Of a stretch of DNA of 64,000 nucleotides, positions 26,099 through 34,676 are shown in pieces (the first letter of the stretch is position 1; each line of letters starts with the position of its first letter). The position numbers were made by a program, and so were the translations under genes. The notes beneath the pieces were generated by a model. That model searched no databases. It worked only from the letters and a program-made list of their open reading frames with translations, and was not told where the DNA came from. Where the stretch lies: assembly GCF_000332295.1 (NCBI RefSeq), contig NZ_KB235930.1, forward strand, positions 3,809,895-3,873,894. Reading direction: 5' to 3'. This stretch comes from Fortiea contorta PCC 7126. Lineage in GTDB: Bacteria > Cyanobacteriota > Cyanobacteriia > Cyanobacteriales > Nostocaceae.

Positions 26099-26815
26099 CT
26101 ATTCAGCGGTAGCGAGTTCTGTACTACCACGTGTGCGGCGGCGCGTCAAGCTATTGTAAACCATCACACCGATCGCTTTAATCAAATTGCCTTCCAATTC
26201 TTGGAACATCTTCATATTCATCCCAAAAGCCGCGTTAGCTTCATCAACAATGCGATCGGCTGTCGCTTCATCAATGGGTAATTCGTCCAAGACTTGGCGA
26301 TATTTAGCTTTAAATGCCTTCTCGTCGGAAATTTCTGCAAATTCATAGAAGGCTGTACCTTGTCCGTTCCCCAGGTTCATTGCTGTCACTGCAATATTTT
26401 TGAGAATTTGTCCCCCTGACAAGTCGCCGAGGTAACGGGTATAGGAATGGGCGACTAACAGTTCCGGTGCTGTAGCGGAGATTTCGCGGATACGTTGCAC
26501 ATAAGCTTCCCCAGCGCGAGATAATTGGACTTGTTCGCGCCAGTTAGAACCGTAGTAAAAATGCAAATCTTCTTCTAAAGTTTGTTTGCGGTTGAGTTCG
26601 GGGAAGTTAATTTTGCCAACGATTGGGTGGTTACGGTGCTTTTCCATCTCCTCTTCCATGGCTGAGTAGATGAAGTAAAAATTGCCGACTAGCTTCCGGT
26701 AGGAGTTTTTCTCTACAACCCCTTTTAAAAAGCACTTGACAAAACCAACATTTTCTGCCATCGTGTGGGCTTTTTTGGTTCCTACACGCAATTTGTTTGC
26801 TAAATCGCTACTCAT
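26099..26815 (-). CDS. ho1: Heme oxygenase (biliverdin-producing)
   Basis: 238 residues from ATG 26815; the frame extends 14 codons upstream, but cyanobacterial HO1 proteins begin MSS-LA--LRVGTKKAHT as here. The proximal heme ligand is the His in TKKAHTMAEN, and the distal helix is YTRYLGDLSGGQIL with its glycine pair. It opens heme to biliverdin IXa with ferredoxin as electron donor, the first step to phycobilins and to the chromophores of phytochromes. No other bilin gene is in the window. Confidence 0.95.
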   Translation of the reverse strand: MSSDLANKLRVGTKKAHTMAENVGFVKCFLKGVVEKNSYRKLVGNFYFIYSAMEEEMEKHRNHPIVGKINFPELNRKQTLEEDLHFYYGSNWREQVQLSRAGEAYVQRIREISATAPELLVAHSYTRYLGDLSGGQILKNIAVTAMNLGNGQGTAFYEFAEISDEKAFKAKYRQVLDELPIDEATADRIVDEANAAFGMNMKMFQELEGNLIKAIGVMVYNSLTRRRTRGSTELATAE

Positions 26816-27448
26816 GCTAAATCTCTCTACCTTAAAAGGTTTACTGCCGAAGTTCAATTGACTAAAAGAAGATATGAAGTGTCAAGGATGAATAATCACA
26901 TCGCTTTATGGGTGGGGTAATTTCATACTTCCTACCTTATACTTCATACTTATGTTGACTAACGGCTAAAAAAGGCCATTAAAACGTTACCTTAAAACTA
27001 TTTGATGAGAATTTATATTAAAATTTTTTAAGTTCAGGGGTGTGACATTTGCGGGGTTAGAGGCTAGGAACTAGTAAAAACAAGGTCTGTACCTTCATCG
27101 AAACCTCAACACAAACCTAAATTTTTTGAAAAATACAAAATCGACATTTACTTTAGGGAATCTTCACTGTCATTAGCAAATATTTATGAGTAGTATTACT
27201 TATGGATATTTGGGCGCAAACTCATGCTTTATCAAAAAATCAGTATATAGTTAAGTGAGCATACACAAGAAGTAAGCAAGGCGATCGCTGACAGCAAAAT
27301 ATAAAGTAACACTGAACACTGCTGTATTGCGTAATTACGCTGAATCAAACCCAGATAATTAATGAAATCAAAAAGTATACAAGTCGGAATTGTTGAACAA
27401 AGTTTAAAGTGCTATTCTCCAGTTTGACTGTGTGGAGTAACTAAACCT
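26816..27448. other. Intergenic region between divergent ho1 and glmM
   Basis: About 630 bp with no supported gene. It contains short tandem phrases such as CTTCATACTT, one HIP1 site (27282) and AT-rich tracts. Promoters of both divergent genes should lie here. No riboswitch or small RNA was recognised. Confidence 0.5.
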
Positions 27449-28921
27449 ATGGTTTCATCTATAACTCGGACTCAAGGCGGCAATCATGCAGATTCTACCT
27501 GCAAATCTGACCAATTAGAGAAAGACATCGCGGGCAATTTTGGGTTGAATTCAATAGCTTTACCAGCAAACCCTTTGTTCGGCACAGATGGGATTCGGGG
27601 ACGAGTGGGAGACTTGTTGAGTGCGCCCTTAGCATTACAAGTAGGTTTTTGGGCGGGTGTGGTTCTGCGTAACCATGCATCTCAACCAGGGCCAGTCATC
27701 CTAGGACAGGATTCGAGAAACTCCAGTGATATGCTGGCTATGGCTTTGAGTGCAGGGTTAACAGCAGCGGGGGTAGAAGTTTGGTACTTGGGATTATGTC
27801 CCACACCCTGCGTCGCCTACCTCACCAGCGTCAGTGATGCGATTGGGGGAGTGATGATTTCCGCTAGCCATAATCCACCGGAAGACAACGGAATTAAAGT
27901 TTTTGGTGCAGATGGTGCTAAGTTACCACCAGCCTTACAAACAGAAATTGAAGCGGGATTGCGAGGGAATCTCCCATTTACAGGTGTTGGTCATTGTGGG
28001 CGTCATTACGGGCGCAGCGAATTAGTAGGAGACTATAGCGCCGCTTTAAAAACACCTCTGCAAAATGTAGTCAATCTTCAAGGAATGAAGGTTGTGTTAG
28101 ATTTAGCCTGGGGCGCAGCGGTCGGGTTAGCGCCATCAGTGTTTACAGAAATGGGCGCAGAGGTGATTTGCTTACACAACACAGCAGATGGCTCGCGCAT
28201 CAACGTCAACTGCGGTTCCACCCACCTAGAGATTCTCCAAGCCACAGTCCAACAACACAACGCCGATTTAGGTTTCGCCTTTGATGGTGACGCCGATCGC
28301 GTCCTCGCAGTAGACAACAGCGGACGCCAAGTGAATGGCGATTACATCCTCTATTTGTGGGGACGCAGATTACAACAACAGCAACAACTACCAGACAACC
28401 TGATTGTTTCCACCGTCATGGCTAATCTAGGTTTTGAGAGAGCTTGGCGTCAACAAGGTGGAAACTTAATCCGCACAGCAGTAGGCGATCAATATGTACA
28501 AGCAGAATTGCTGCGGACTGGAGGAATGCTGGGTGGTGAACAATCGGGTCACATCCTGTGCCGTCATTATGGCATTACTGGAGATGGTTTATTAACAGCT
28601 TTACACATAGCAGCTTTGGTGAAAGTAGCAGGCGTTTCCCTCAGCGACATGGTAAATCAAAGTTTCCAAACCTATCCGCAATTATTGCGGAACGTGCGAG
28701 TTATGGATCGCGATCGCCGTTTAAGCTGGAAAGATTGCGAACCTGTACAACAAGCGATCGCCCTAGCAGAAGCCGCAATGGGTGATGCTGGGCGAATTCT
28801 CGTCCGCGCCTCTGGTACAGAACCAGTAATCAGAGTTATGGTGGAAGCGGCCGAGGCTGAACTGGCTCACCACTGGACAAACGAATTAGTCTCACAAGTC
28901 CAGCAACATCTAGCAATTTAG
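27449..28921 (+). CDS. glmM: Phosphoglucosamine mutase GlmM
   Basis: 490 residues. The phosphoserine loop is [11 protein letters not shown], the metal-binding loop FDGDADRV, the sugar-binding loop GGEQSGHI and the phosphate-binding loop [12 protein letters not shown]. The start [13 protein letters not shown] is diagnostic for the GlmM group of phosphohexomutases. It converts glucosamine-6-phosphate to glucosamine-1-phosphate for UDP-GlcNAc, peptidoglycan and LPS. The first 40 residues are a variable extension usual in cyanobacteria. A terminator follows. Confidence 0.95.
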   Translation: MVSSITRTQGGNHADSTCKSDQLEKDIAGNFGLNSIALPANPLFGTDGIRGRVGDLLSAPLALQVGFWAGVVLRNHASQPGPVILGQDSRNSSDMLAMALSAGLTAAGVEVWYLGLCPTPCVAYLTSVSDAIGGVMISASHNPPEDNGIKVFGADGAKLPPALQTEIEAGLRGNLPFTGVGHCGRHYGRSELVGDYSAALKTPLQNVVNLQGMKVVLDLAWGAAVGLAPSVFTEMGAEVICLHNTADGSRINVNCGSTHLEILQATVQQHNADLGFAFDGDADRVLAVDNSGRQVNGDYILYLWGRRLQQQQQLPDNLIVSTVMANLGFERAWRQQGGNLIRTAVGDQYVQAELLRTGGMLGGEQSGHILCRHYGITGDGLLTALHIAALVKVAGVSLSDMVNQSFQTYPQLLRNVRVMDRDRRLSWKDCEPVQQAIALAEAAMGDAGRILVRASGTEPVIRVMVEAAEAELAHHWTNELVSQVQQHLAI

Positions 28922-28932
28922 TTAATTTTCCA

Positions 28933-28996
28933 GGGTTAAAAAACCCAAATTTTTTTACAGCTTCTGTCAAATCATCACTTGATTTGCAGAAGCTGT
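28933..28996 (+). terminator. Double hairpin terminator after glmM
   Basis: First, GGGTT-AAAA-AACCC followed by AAATTTTTTT (28933-28956), a standard terminator. Second, a longer hairpin at 28957-28996 in which ACAGCTTCTG and CAGAAGCTGT form the outer stem and CAAATCA/TGATTTG the inner stem. Confidence 0.8.
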
Positions 28997-29062
28997 GGAT
29001 TAACAGCAGTTTTATTGGTACAGTGGTTGCGATCGCGCATGTGCAAATTGCCATCGCATTGA

Positions 29063-29239
29063 AACCCACATAAATTTAGTCCGATAGCGCAACAAATTAC
29101 AGTCCGGATTGATGGAGCAGGTACGGGTTCTGGCATAATTATTGAGCGCCAAGGCGATGCTTACACACGATCGCTGTTGTTGATTAATCCGTATCAAAAT
29201 ATGATCGGTGAGTTCTACTCCCGTTGCTTTGGCACCTGA
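29063..29239 (+). pseudogene. Relic of a trypsin-like serine protease (N-terminal piece)
   Basis: An open stretch without a start codon reads ...SPIAQQITVRIDGAGTGSG then IIIERQGDAYT before losing similarity and ending at TGA (29237-29239). The phrase IxGxGTGSGxIIxRxGxxYT is the beginning of the cyanobacterial S1 family proteases, just ahead of the catalytic His region. After it the frame continues SLLLINPYQNM, with no protease motif. Upstream a stop (29060) cuts off any signal peptide. This looks like a deletion remnant. Confidence 0.6.
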
Positions 29240-29266
29240 TTGTAAGTTGTCATCCCTTTGGGGGGG

Positions 29267-29313
29267 AGGCAATAGGCAATAAGCCGAATGTTGGTTTATA
29301 TTGCCTATTGCCT
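29267..29313 (-). terminator. 15-bp perfect hairpin downstream of the Hlip gene
   Basis: AGGCAATAGGCAATA pairs perfectly with TATTGCCTATTGCCT around a 17-nt loop. It lies 26 bp beyond the stop of the minus-strand Hlip gene and is a likely terminator, although the T tract is weak. The stem itself is a tandem of two GGCAATA units. Confidence 0.6.
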
Positions 29314-29338
29314 GTTGTTTGTTCTCTTTTAATTAATA

Positions 29339-29518
29339 CTAGAGGATGCCCCAGAAGTGTAGGAAGCCTTGACCAGAGAACAATTCCAGCAAGATAGCAG
29401 ATACGAAACCAATCATGGCAAAGCGACCATTCCAGTTCTCGCTTTGAGGGGTGAATCCCCAGCGCAGTGCATTGGGATCTTCTGAAACCGAGGCTACAGT
29501 TTTCTTAGCGTCTGACAT
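29339..29518 (-). CDS. High-light-inducible protein (Hlip/Scp), one-helix chlorophyll a/b-binding family
   Basis: 59 residues from ATG 29518 (the open frame extends 24 codons further without support). The single membrane helix carries the chlorophyll-binding motif [12 protein letters not shown], followed by [11 protein letters not shown]. Hlips bind chlorophyll and carotenoid near photosystem II and chlorophyll biosynthesis enzymes and dissipate excess light. The N-terminus TPQSENW is typical. A possible HLR1-type element lies about 50 bp upstream. Confidence 0.92.
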   Translation of the reverse strand: MSDAKKTVASVSEDPNALRWGFTPQSENWNGRFAMIGFVSAILLELFSGQGFLHFWGIL

Positions 29519-29569
29519 AAGTAACACTCCAGTTCTCTGTGTTGTTGCAGTTATTTGACTACGCAGATT

Positions 29570-29588
29570 AATGTAACATGTTTTTAAC
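29570..29588 (-). promoter_or_regulatory. Possible HLR1-like RpaB site upstream of the Hlip gene
   Basis: On the minus strand GTTAAAAA, a 3-nt gap, then GTTACATT. HLR1 is a pair of (G/T)TTACA(A/T)(A/T) half-sites 2 nt apart. The proximal half matches perfectly, the distal half has one mismatch and the gap is one base too long. Tentative. Confidence 0.35.
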
Positions 29589-29984
29589 AAAATGCAATAT
29601 TAGTTAACAAATTTCGACGGCTTCCGCAACAAACCAATTAATGATGGAGATTTATGTCTTGCTGATTGTCTTTTGGGTGTTACCTGGAAAAATTGGCTGC
29701 TAATAAGTATTTATTACTAGAAAAAAGCGGTTTTTTAGTGCAATAACCACCCTAAAATCACAAAAAATCCTGAAATCTATATAAATTAATGGTTTCATCT
29801 ATCCACATCAGGCTACTACACCTTAGAATGATTCTTTGAAAAGTCGAGCCGATGGGATTTGCAGCCGTTTTGAGTATAAATGCTCTCAAAGGTCGATTTT
29901 TGTAATTCTCTCAACAGAGATTTTAATAAAGATGCCTCAGGGTGCATCTGTAAAGAATCTCAAGTAAACCTCAAGGAGTTTGAT
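29589..29984. other. Intergenic region before the HU gene
   Basis: AT-rich, no gene supported. The open frame upstream of the HU start (from 29880) has no ribosome site and is treated as leader. A strong AAGGAG (29973-29978) precedes the HU ATG. Confidence 0.5.
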
Positions 29985-30278
29985 ATGAACAAAGGTGAAT
30001 TGGTTGATGCTGTGGCAGAAAAAGCTAGTGTGACTAAAAAACAGGCAGATGCTGTTTTGACCGCAGCTTTGGAAACGATAATTGAAGCTGTTTCTTCTGG
30101 CGACAAAGTAACGCTGGTAGGATTTGGCTCCTTTGAATCACGGGAACGTAAAGCCCGTGAAGGTCGTAACCCCAAAACCAATGAAAAGATGGAAATTCCG
30201 GCTACCAAGGTTCCAGCCTTCTCCGCTGGGAAGCTGTTTAGAGAACGGGTAGCACCCCCAAAAGGCGAAAAAGCGTAG
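29985..30278 (+). CDS. HU family DNA-binding protein
   Basis: 97 residues from ATG 29985, chosen because MNKGELVDAVAEKA is the canonical HU start and a strong AAGGAG precedes it. The beta-arm motif GFGSFESRERKAREGRNPKT and the ATKVPAFSAGKLFRE end are conserved. It bends DNA and compacts the nucleoid as a dimer; in Anabaena the orthologue HanA is needed for normal heterocyst formation. The extended Lys-rich tail PPKGEKA is typical for cyanobacteria. The next gene starts 24 bp on. Confidence 0.95.
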   Translation: MNKGELVDAVAEKASVTKKQADAVLTAALETIIEAVSSGDKVTLVGFGSFESRERKAREGRNPKTNEKMEIPATKVPAFSAGKLFRERVAPPKGEKA

Positions 30279-30301
30279 GTTTTAACCTAGGGAATTGTTT
30301 G

Positions 30302-31381
30302 ATGCGGCAACCTGCACATGGCGGTAATTTAGTTTGGGCAGCAGCACTGGCTGGCTGTTCCCCTGATGCTATTCTGGATTTTTCTGCCAGTATTAGCCCT
30401 TTGGGGCCGCCGGATAGCGCGATCGCCGCAATTACATCCCAATTTGGTAATCTTAGGCACTATCCTGATCCAAATTATAGTGACCTAAGAATTGCACTAG
30501 GTGAGTTGCATCAATTGCCTCCTGAATGGATTCTGCCGGGTAACGGCTCTGCAGAATTACTTACGTTAGCAGGTAGGGAATTGTCACAATTAAGTGCAAC
30601 AATCTTAATTACTCCAGCCTTTGGCGACTACTACCGAACCCTGAAGGCATACGACGCTAAAGTACTGGAGTTTCCTGTTGATTTGGGACAGCAGAGTGAT
30701 TTGTCATTTGTCTTGAACAAACGACCAATAACCAAGGACAAAGGATTGCTGCTGAATAATCCCCATAACCCAACAGGAAAGCTTTTTTCAAGAGAATCGA
30801 TTCTGCCCTACCTAGAACAGTTGGCTTTGGTGGTGGTGGATGAGGCGTTTATGGATTTTTTACCTCCTGATGAGGAACAAAGTCTCATTTCTTTGGTGCG
30901 AGAATATGAAAACTTAGTGGTGTTGCGATCGCTGACGAAATTTTACAGTCTGCCGGGGCTAAGACTAGGATATGCGATCGCTCACCCTCATCGCCTAGCT
31001 CAGTGGCAATTGTGGCGTGACCCCTGGCCAGTCAACACGCTGGCTACGGCCGCAGCAATTGCTGCCATTCAAGATAGAGAGTTTCAACAACAAACCTGGT
31101 TATGGCTACCACCTGCGCGGAACCAACTGTTTGAGGGTTTAGTTGCCATCTCCGGTTTGCAACCAGCAGCAAGCGCCGCTAACTTCTTACTGGTGGAATC
31201 AGAACATTCTATTTCGCAATTGCAGCCACAATTGCTCAAACAGCACCAAATTTTAATTCGAGATTGTTTTAGCTTTAAAGAACTAGGCGATCGCTTTTTT
31301 CGAGTAGCTGTCAAATCTGAGTTTGATAACCAACGCCTACTCACAGCCTTAAATTCAGTACTGTTGGGGTATGGGGCATAG
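30302..31381 (+). CDS. cobD: CobD-like PLP decarboxylase / aminotransferase (L-threonine-O-3-phosphate decarboxylase type)
   Basis: 359 residues from ATG 30302. A fold-type I PLP enzyme: the start HGGNLVWAAALAG and DFSASISPLGPP fits CobD rather than HisC. The PLP site is SLTKFYSLPGLRLGY with the Schiff-base lysine in LTKF, and VVDEAFMDF supplies the cofactor-binding Asp. CobD makes (R)-1-amino-2-propanol phosphate for the cobamide lower loop. Histidinol-phosphate aminotransferase is the main alternative. It lies directly after the HU gene. Confidence 0.72.
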   Translation: MRQPAHGGNLVWAAALAGCSPDAILDFSASISPLGPPDSAIAAITSQFGNLRHYPDPNYSDLRIALGELHQLPPEWILPGNGSAELLTLAGRELSQLSATILITPAFGDYYRTLKAYDAKVLEFPVDLGQQSDLSFVLNKRPITKDKGLLLNNPHNPTGKLFSRESILPYLEQLALVVVDEAFMDFLPPDEEQSLISLVREYENLVVLRSLTKFYSLPGLRLGYAIAHPHRLAQWQLWRDPWPVNTLATAAAIAAIQDREFQQQTWLWLPPARNQLFEGLVAISGLQPAASAANFLLVESEHSISQLQPQLLKQHQILIRDCFSFKELGDRFFRVAVKSEFDNQRLLTALNSVLLGYGA

Positions 31382-31413
31382 TGAATGACGATGACAGAAA
31401 TAACTAATGACAA

Positions 31414-32874
31414 ATGACTCTTGACTACGATGTGGTGATTATTGGTGGTAGCCCTGTCGCACGCTATGCTGCTTTGAGTGCTAACCAAATACGTGCAAAA
31501 GTTGCCTTAGTGGAACCCAATATCAACTATGGGTTTTTAGATCATCTCGTAGTTAGGGAGATTGGCAAACTCAGGCGACAGTTGGGTGACAGTGCTGGCA
31601 TTGGGATTCAACACCCACAACTTGATATTTTCAACGAATCTTCAATGGTTGTGGACTGGACAGAAGCGATGTTGTATGCTCGAGGCGTCAGAGACAATTT
31701 AGCAGAACAAAACTCGATCGCTGTCCTGGCTGCTCAAGGGGTTGATATCATTTTCGGCAATGGTCAATTTGTTTCCTCTCCCCGGTTAGCATTTGCTGTC
31801 AGCAGTCGTCTGCTACGTGGTCGCACCTATTTGTTAGCCAGTGGTTCCCGTCCAGCCATTCCGGAGATTGAGGGCTTGTCAGCCACTGGCTACCTCACTT
31901 TAGATAATATTTGGTCGTCGTTAAGTGCTGTTCCTAATCAAGTTCCGCAAAATTGGGTAATTATCGGTGGTGCTCCCCCAGGTTTGGAGGTGGCTCAAAC
32001 TTTAACGCGGTTGGGTTGTCGTGTGACACTGATAGTCGAGCATCCTCATATTTTGCCCTTTGTAGATCCGGCGATCGCTCGATTAGTTCAGGCACAATTA
32101 GAAGTTGACGGTGTACGTGTGATTACGCAAACATCTGTAACTCAGGTGATGCGAATTGATGATAAAAAATGGGTGCAAGCAGGAGATAAAGCGATCGAAA
32201 CTGATGAAATTATCGTCGCTACTGGACAACAACCTAATATTGAGTCTCTAAATCTAGCAGCAGTGGGTGTCAAATGGCGCGGGCGTCGTCTAGTTGTTAA
32301 TAAAAAACTACAAACTACTAACCCCCGAATTTACGCTTGTGGAGATGTGCTGGGTGGTTATAACTTTGCCAATATCGCTAATTATGAGGCAAGAATTGCC
32401 CTGAACAATGCGCTATTTTATCCCAGACTTATTGTTAATTATAACTCCATTCCTACAGCCATATTTATTCACCCGATGTTAGCGCAAGTAGGCTTGACGG
32501 AGAAACAGGCAAAACGCCGATTTAGTCAAAATCAAGTGTTAATTTTAGACCATTATTTTAAAGCAATTACAGCAGCTCAAATTCAAAGCGAAACCACAGG
32601 TCTTTGTAGATTAATCACCCGAAAGAATGGAGAAATATTAGGTGCTGAAATCTTCGGTGTCCCAGCAGGTGAATTGATTAATTTAGTGGCTTTAGCAATG
32701 GCGCAAAAAATTAAAGTTAAGCATTTAGCTAATTTAGCTCCCGTCTATCCTACCTTTGCCGAGATTTTAGAACAAGCCGCCGGACAATGGAATCAGCAAA
32801 GGTTAAATAATAATATTGCTTGGCAAGATTTGTTAGAAGAGTTTTTCCATTTTCGCCGCAATTGGGATTTGTAA
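31414..32874 (+). CDS. Pyridine nucleotide-disulfide oxidoreductase family protein lacking the redox disulfide
   Basis: 486 residues with the dihydrolipoyl dehydrogenase/mercuric reductase layout: FAD Rossmann (YDVVIIGGSPVARYAA), NAD(P) Rossmann (VIIGGAPPGLEVAQTL), FAD motif (RIYACGDVLGG) and C-terminal dimerisation domain (FIHPMLAQVGLTEKQA). The active-site CxxxxC after the FAD motif is absent (VEPNINYGFLDHLVV). The C-terminal His-Pro-Thr-x-x-Glu is changed to YPTFAE. It may be a flavin NAD(P)H oxidase or quinone-type reductase rather than a thiol reductase. It starts 32 bp after the cobD-like gene. Confidence 0.82.
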   Translation: MTLDYDVVIIGGSPVARYAALSANQIRAKVALVEPNINYGFLDHLVVREIGKLRRQLGDSAGIGIQHPQLDIFNESSMVVDWTEAMLYARGVRDNLAEQNSIAVLAAQGVDIIFGNGQFVSSPRLAFAVSSRLLRGRTYLLASGSRPAIPEIEGLSATGYLTLDNIWSSLSAVPNQVPQNWVIIGGAPPGLEVAQTLTRLGCRVTLIVEHPHILPFVDPAIARLVQAQLEVDGVRVITQTSVTQVMRIDDKKWVQAGDKAIETDEIIVATGQQPNIESLNLAAVGVKWRGRRLVVNKKLQTTNPRIYACGDVLGGYNFANIANYEARIALNNALFYPRLIVNYNSIPTAIFIHPMLAQVGLTEKQAKRRFSQNQVLILDHYFKAITAAQIQSETTGLCRLITRKNGEILGAEIFGVPAGELINLVALAMAQKIKVKHLANLAPVYPTFAEILEQAAGQWNQQRLNNNIAWQDLLEEFFHFRRNWDL

Positions 32875-33088
32875 TTTGTTATTTGTTATTTGTTGGATTA
32901 TAAGCAGTAGCATTGGTCACAAGTTAAGGTTGTGAGCTAGTTGTCAAGGGGATTTTAGAAGGTGCTGGAAATAAAAATTCAGATGTGCCTCGTTGTTTCT
33001 CTTTCTAAAGGTGCAACAATGAGCTTCATGTTTGGTTTTCGTTGTCGTTTAATAATGCCTAAGTCCTGATTTTCAGGAGCAGCAAAAT

Positions 33089-33382
33089 AAAAGTAACTTC
33101 TGTCGTCCCGGAAGTAACTTCTGCCACAACAAAACCGTGTTTCGCGCAACCAAAAGTAACTTCTGTTGTCCCGGAAGTAACTTCTGCCACAACAAAACCG
33201 TGTTTCGCGCAACCAAAAGTAACTTCTGTTGTCCCGGAAGTAACTTCTGCCACAACAAAACCGTGTTTCGCGCAACCAAAAGTAACTTCTGTCGTGACAA
33301 AACCGTGTTTCGCGCAACCAAAAGTAACTTCTGTCGTGACAAAACCGTGTTTCGCGCAGCCACAAGCAACCTCTGCCTTGAC
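33089..33382. repeat. 63/42-bp minisatellite built of 21-bp modules
   Basis: Three 63-bp units start at 33089, 33152 and 33215; two 42-bp units start at 33278 and 33320; a diverged 21-bp unit ends the array. Each unit opens AAAAGTAACTTCTGTCGT and closes ACCGTGTTTCGCGCAACC. The 42-bp form lacks exactly one 21-bp module. Reading frames stay open on both strands because the period is a multiple of three; no start signals support translation. Confidence 0.92.
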
Positions 33383-33416
33383 CATTTGAGCGCCTGAGAA
33401 TTCAAAAAGCGATCGC
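33383..33416. repeat. Left copy of a 34-bp direct repeat around the DUF4351 gene
   Basis: Begins CATTTGAGCGCCT and ends AAAAAGCGATCGC. A close copy with the same ends is at 34567-34600 on the far side of the DUF4351 gene. Confidence 0.75.
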
Positions 33417-33468
33417 CACTTTTCGTCAATTCTGATATGGGTGTGATGATGAGCGTTCGCCATTCAAA

Positions 33469-33501
33469 AAGCGATCGCCACTTTTCGTCTAGATGCAATT
33501 A
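33469..33501. repeat. Left 33-bp direct repeat flanking the DUF4351 gene
   Basis: Begins AAGCGATCGCCACTTTTCG and ends GATGCAATTA; identical to 34495-34527. The last three bases are the stop codon of the minus-strand gene 33499-34398. A partial third copy is at about 33411-33428. Confidence 0.9.
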
Positions 33502-34398
33502 AGGGCGATCGCCTTGTTGGTCTAACCAAGCTACCATCTCCGCAATTGATGAAAAATCTAAAAATGCTTCTCCTAACGCTTCTAGTTGTTCAGTAGATAA
33601 AACTCGAATTCTCTCAACAATAGAAGCATCAATTTCACCAAAACGGTGATTCAACTGACGATTTAAAAAACGAAAAGCTTCTCGTTGTTCTCCTTCTTGT
33701 CTAGCCAATTCTCTATCTTGCTGATAAAGTGGTGCTAATCGCATAACTAACTCCCTATCATCTGATTCTAAATTTTGATTGACTCGCAAATTTTGCTGAA
33801 GATTGTACAGTAATTCTAGCGCTGCTCTTTGAAATGGATGATTTGATGGTAGCGCTTCTAGTTCATTAATCGCTGTCTGCTGTACCGTTCCTCGTCCCAA
33901 AATTCTTAACCATAAAGTTTCTCTTGTGCGTGGTAACTGATGAATCGCAACAATCGCTGTTCGTAAGTACTCTCCTAGAAAGTGTACTCCTGTTAGCCAG
34001 TCTGCTTTTTGGTTAGCATTAAATCCAGATAATATCTCCGCAGACGCAGTTGGTGTGAGAATCCATAACTTCGGTATTGCTGACTCAGCTATAGTAGTTT
34101 TATTTCGTTTTGCCTCTCTTTGCAATGCACCTCTAACTTCTAATAGTTTCAATAAGCAATCGCAAATCTCTTCTTTGGAAGCAGGGTTACGAAAGGGTTC
34201 AAACATAGCAGGTAATTGTGCAAATCTTCCTAGCAATCCTAGCGTTTCTAAATTACTTGGTTCGGTAAAAGGTGAAAATAATACATCTATTTCTCGAACT
34301 TCTCCTGCTACCCGACTTGGAGCTTGTACTTCTCCATAGGATTTTAACAATTCTTCCAGATAATCTTTTGCAAACTGGTCGTGAATAAATCGAGTCAT
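33499..34398 (-). CDS. DUF4351 domain protein (Rpn/PD-(D/E)XK-associated)
   Basis: 299 residues. The C-terminal 60 residues (LNRQLNHRFGEI...LSTEQLEALGEAFLDFSS) are the DUF4351 domain common at the end of cyanobacterial Rpn-family nuclease-like proteins. The N-terminal part (KDYLEELLKSYGEVQAPSRV, EVREIDVLFSPF) keeps the E-x-D arrangement of a degenerate PD-(D/E)XK fold. Role unknown; relatives promote recA-independent recombination or act as defence-like nucleases. The gene is bracketed by 33-bp direct repeats, and its stop codon lies inside one of them, which suggests cassette-like movement. Confidence 0.75.
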   Translation of the reverse strand: MTRFIHDQFAKDYLEELLKSYGEVQAPSRVAGEVREIDVLFSPFTEPSNLETLGLLGRFAQLPAMFEPFRNPASKEEICDCLLKLLEVRGALQREAKRNKTTIAESAIPKLWILTPTASAEILSGFNANQKADWLTGVHFLGEYLRTAIVAIHQLPRTRETLWLRILGRGTVQQTAINELEALPSNHPFQRAALELLYNLQQNLRVNQNLESDDRELVMRLAPLYQQDRELARQEGEQREAFRFLNRQLNHRFGEIDASIVERIRVLSTEQLEALGEAFLDFSSIAEMVAWLDQQGDRP

Positions 34399-34494
34399 TC
34401 GATGTATTTAAAGAATTTTTCTAAAGATATCACTAATACTGTATTTATCTACTCCCACATTCCCTATTGTGTCTATCTGTAAGCTCTGGATGAC

Positions 34495-34527
34495 AAGCGA
34501 TCGCCACTTTTCGTCTAGATGCAATTA
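34495..34527. repeat. Right 33-bp direct repeat flanking the DUF4351 gene
   Basis: Identical to 33469-33501, 1,026 bp away in the same orientation. About 40 bp further on, the 34-bp repeat seen at 33383 recurs (34567-34600). Confidence 0.9.
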
Positions 34528-34676
34528 TGAGCGATCGCTATTGATTGAGTTGTACTATTATTCATGCATTTGAGCGCCTCAAAAATAAAAAAGCGATCGC
34601 AGTAAATATAATTTTTCTGTGCTCTATTCCTGTCCCCTGCAAATCATATTTATTTATGTCCAACCGCTGATTTCAA

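Noticed and set aside
33089-33382. Possible CRISPR array
   Set aside because: Units are contiguous tandem copies without unique spacers, and no cas genes are present. The same applies to the arrays at 24437 and 41804.
32979-33498. Four overlapping open frames of 86-141 codons in the 63/42-bp array
   Set aside because: Repeat-driven frames with Cys/Arg-rich or Leu/Val-rich repeats and no start context.
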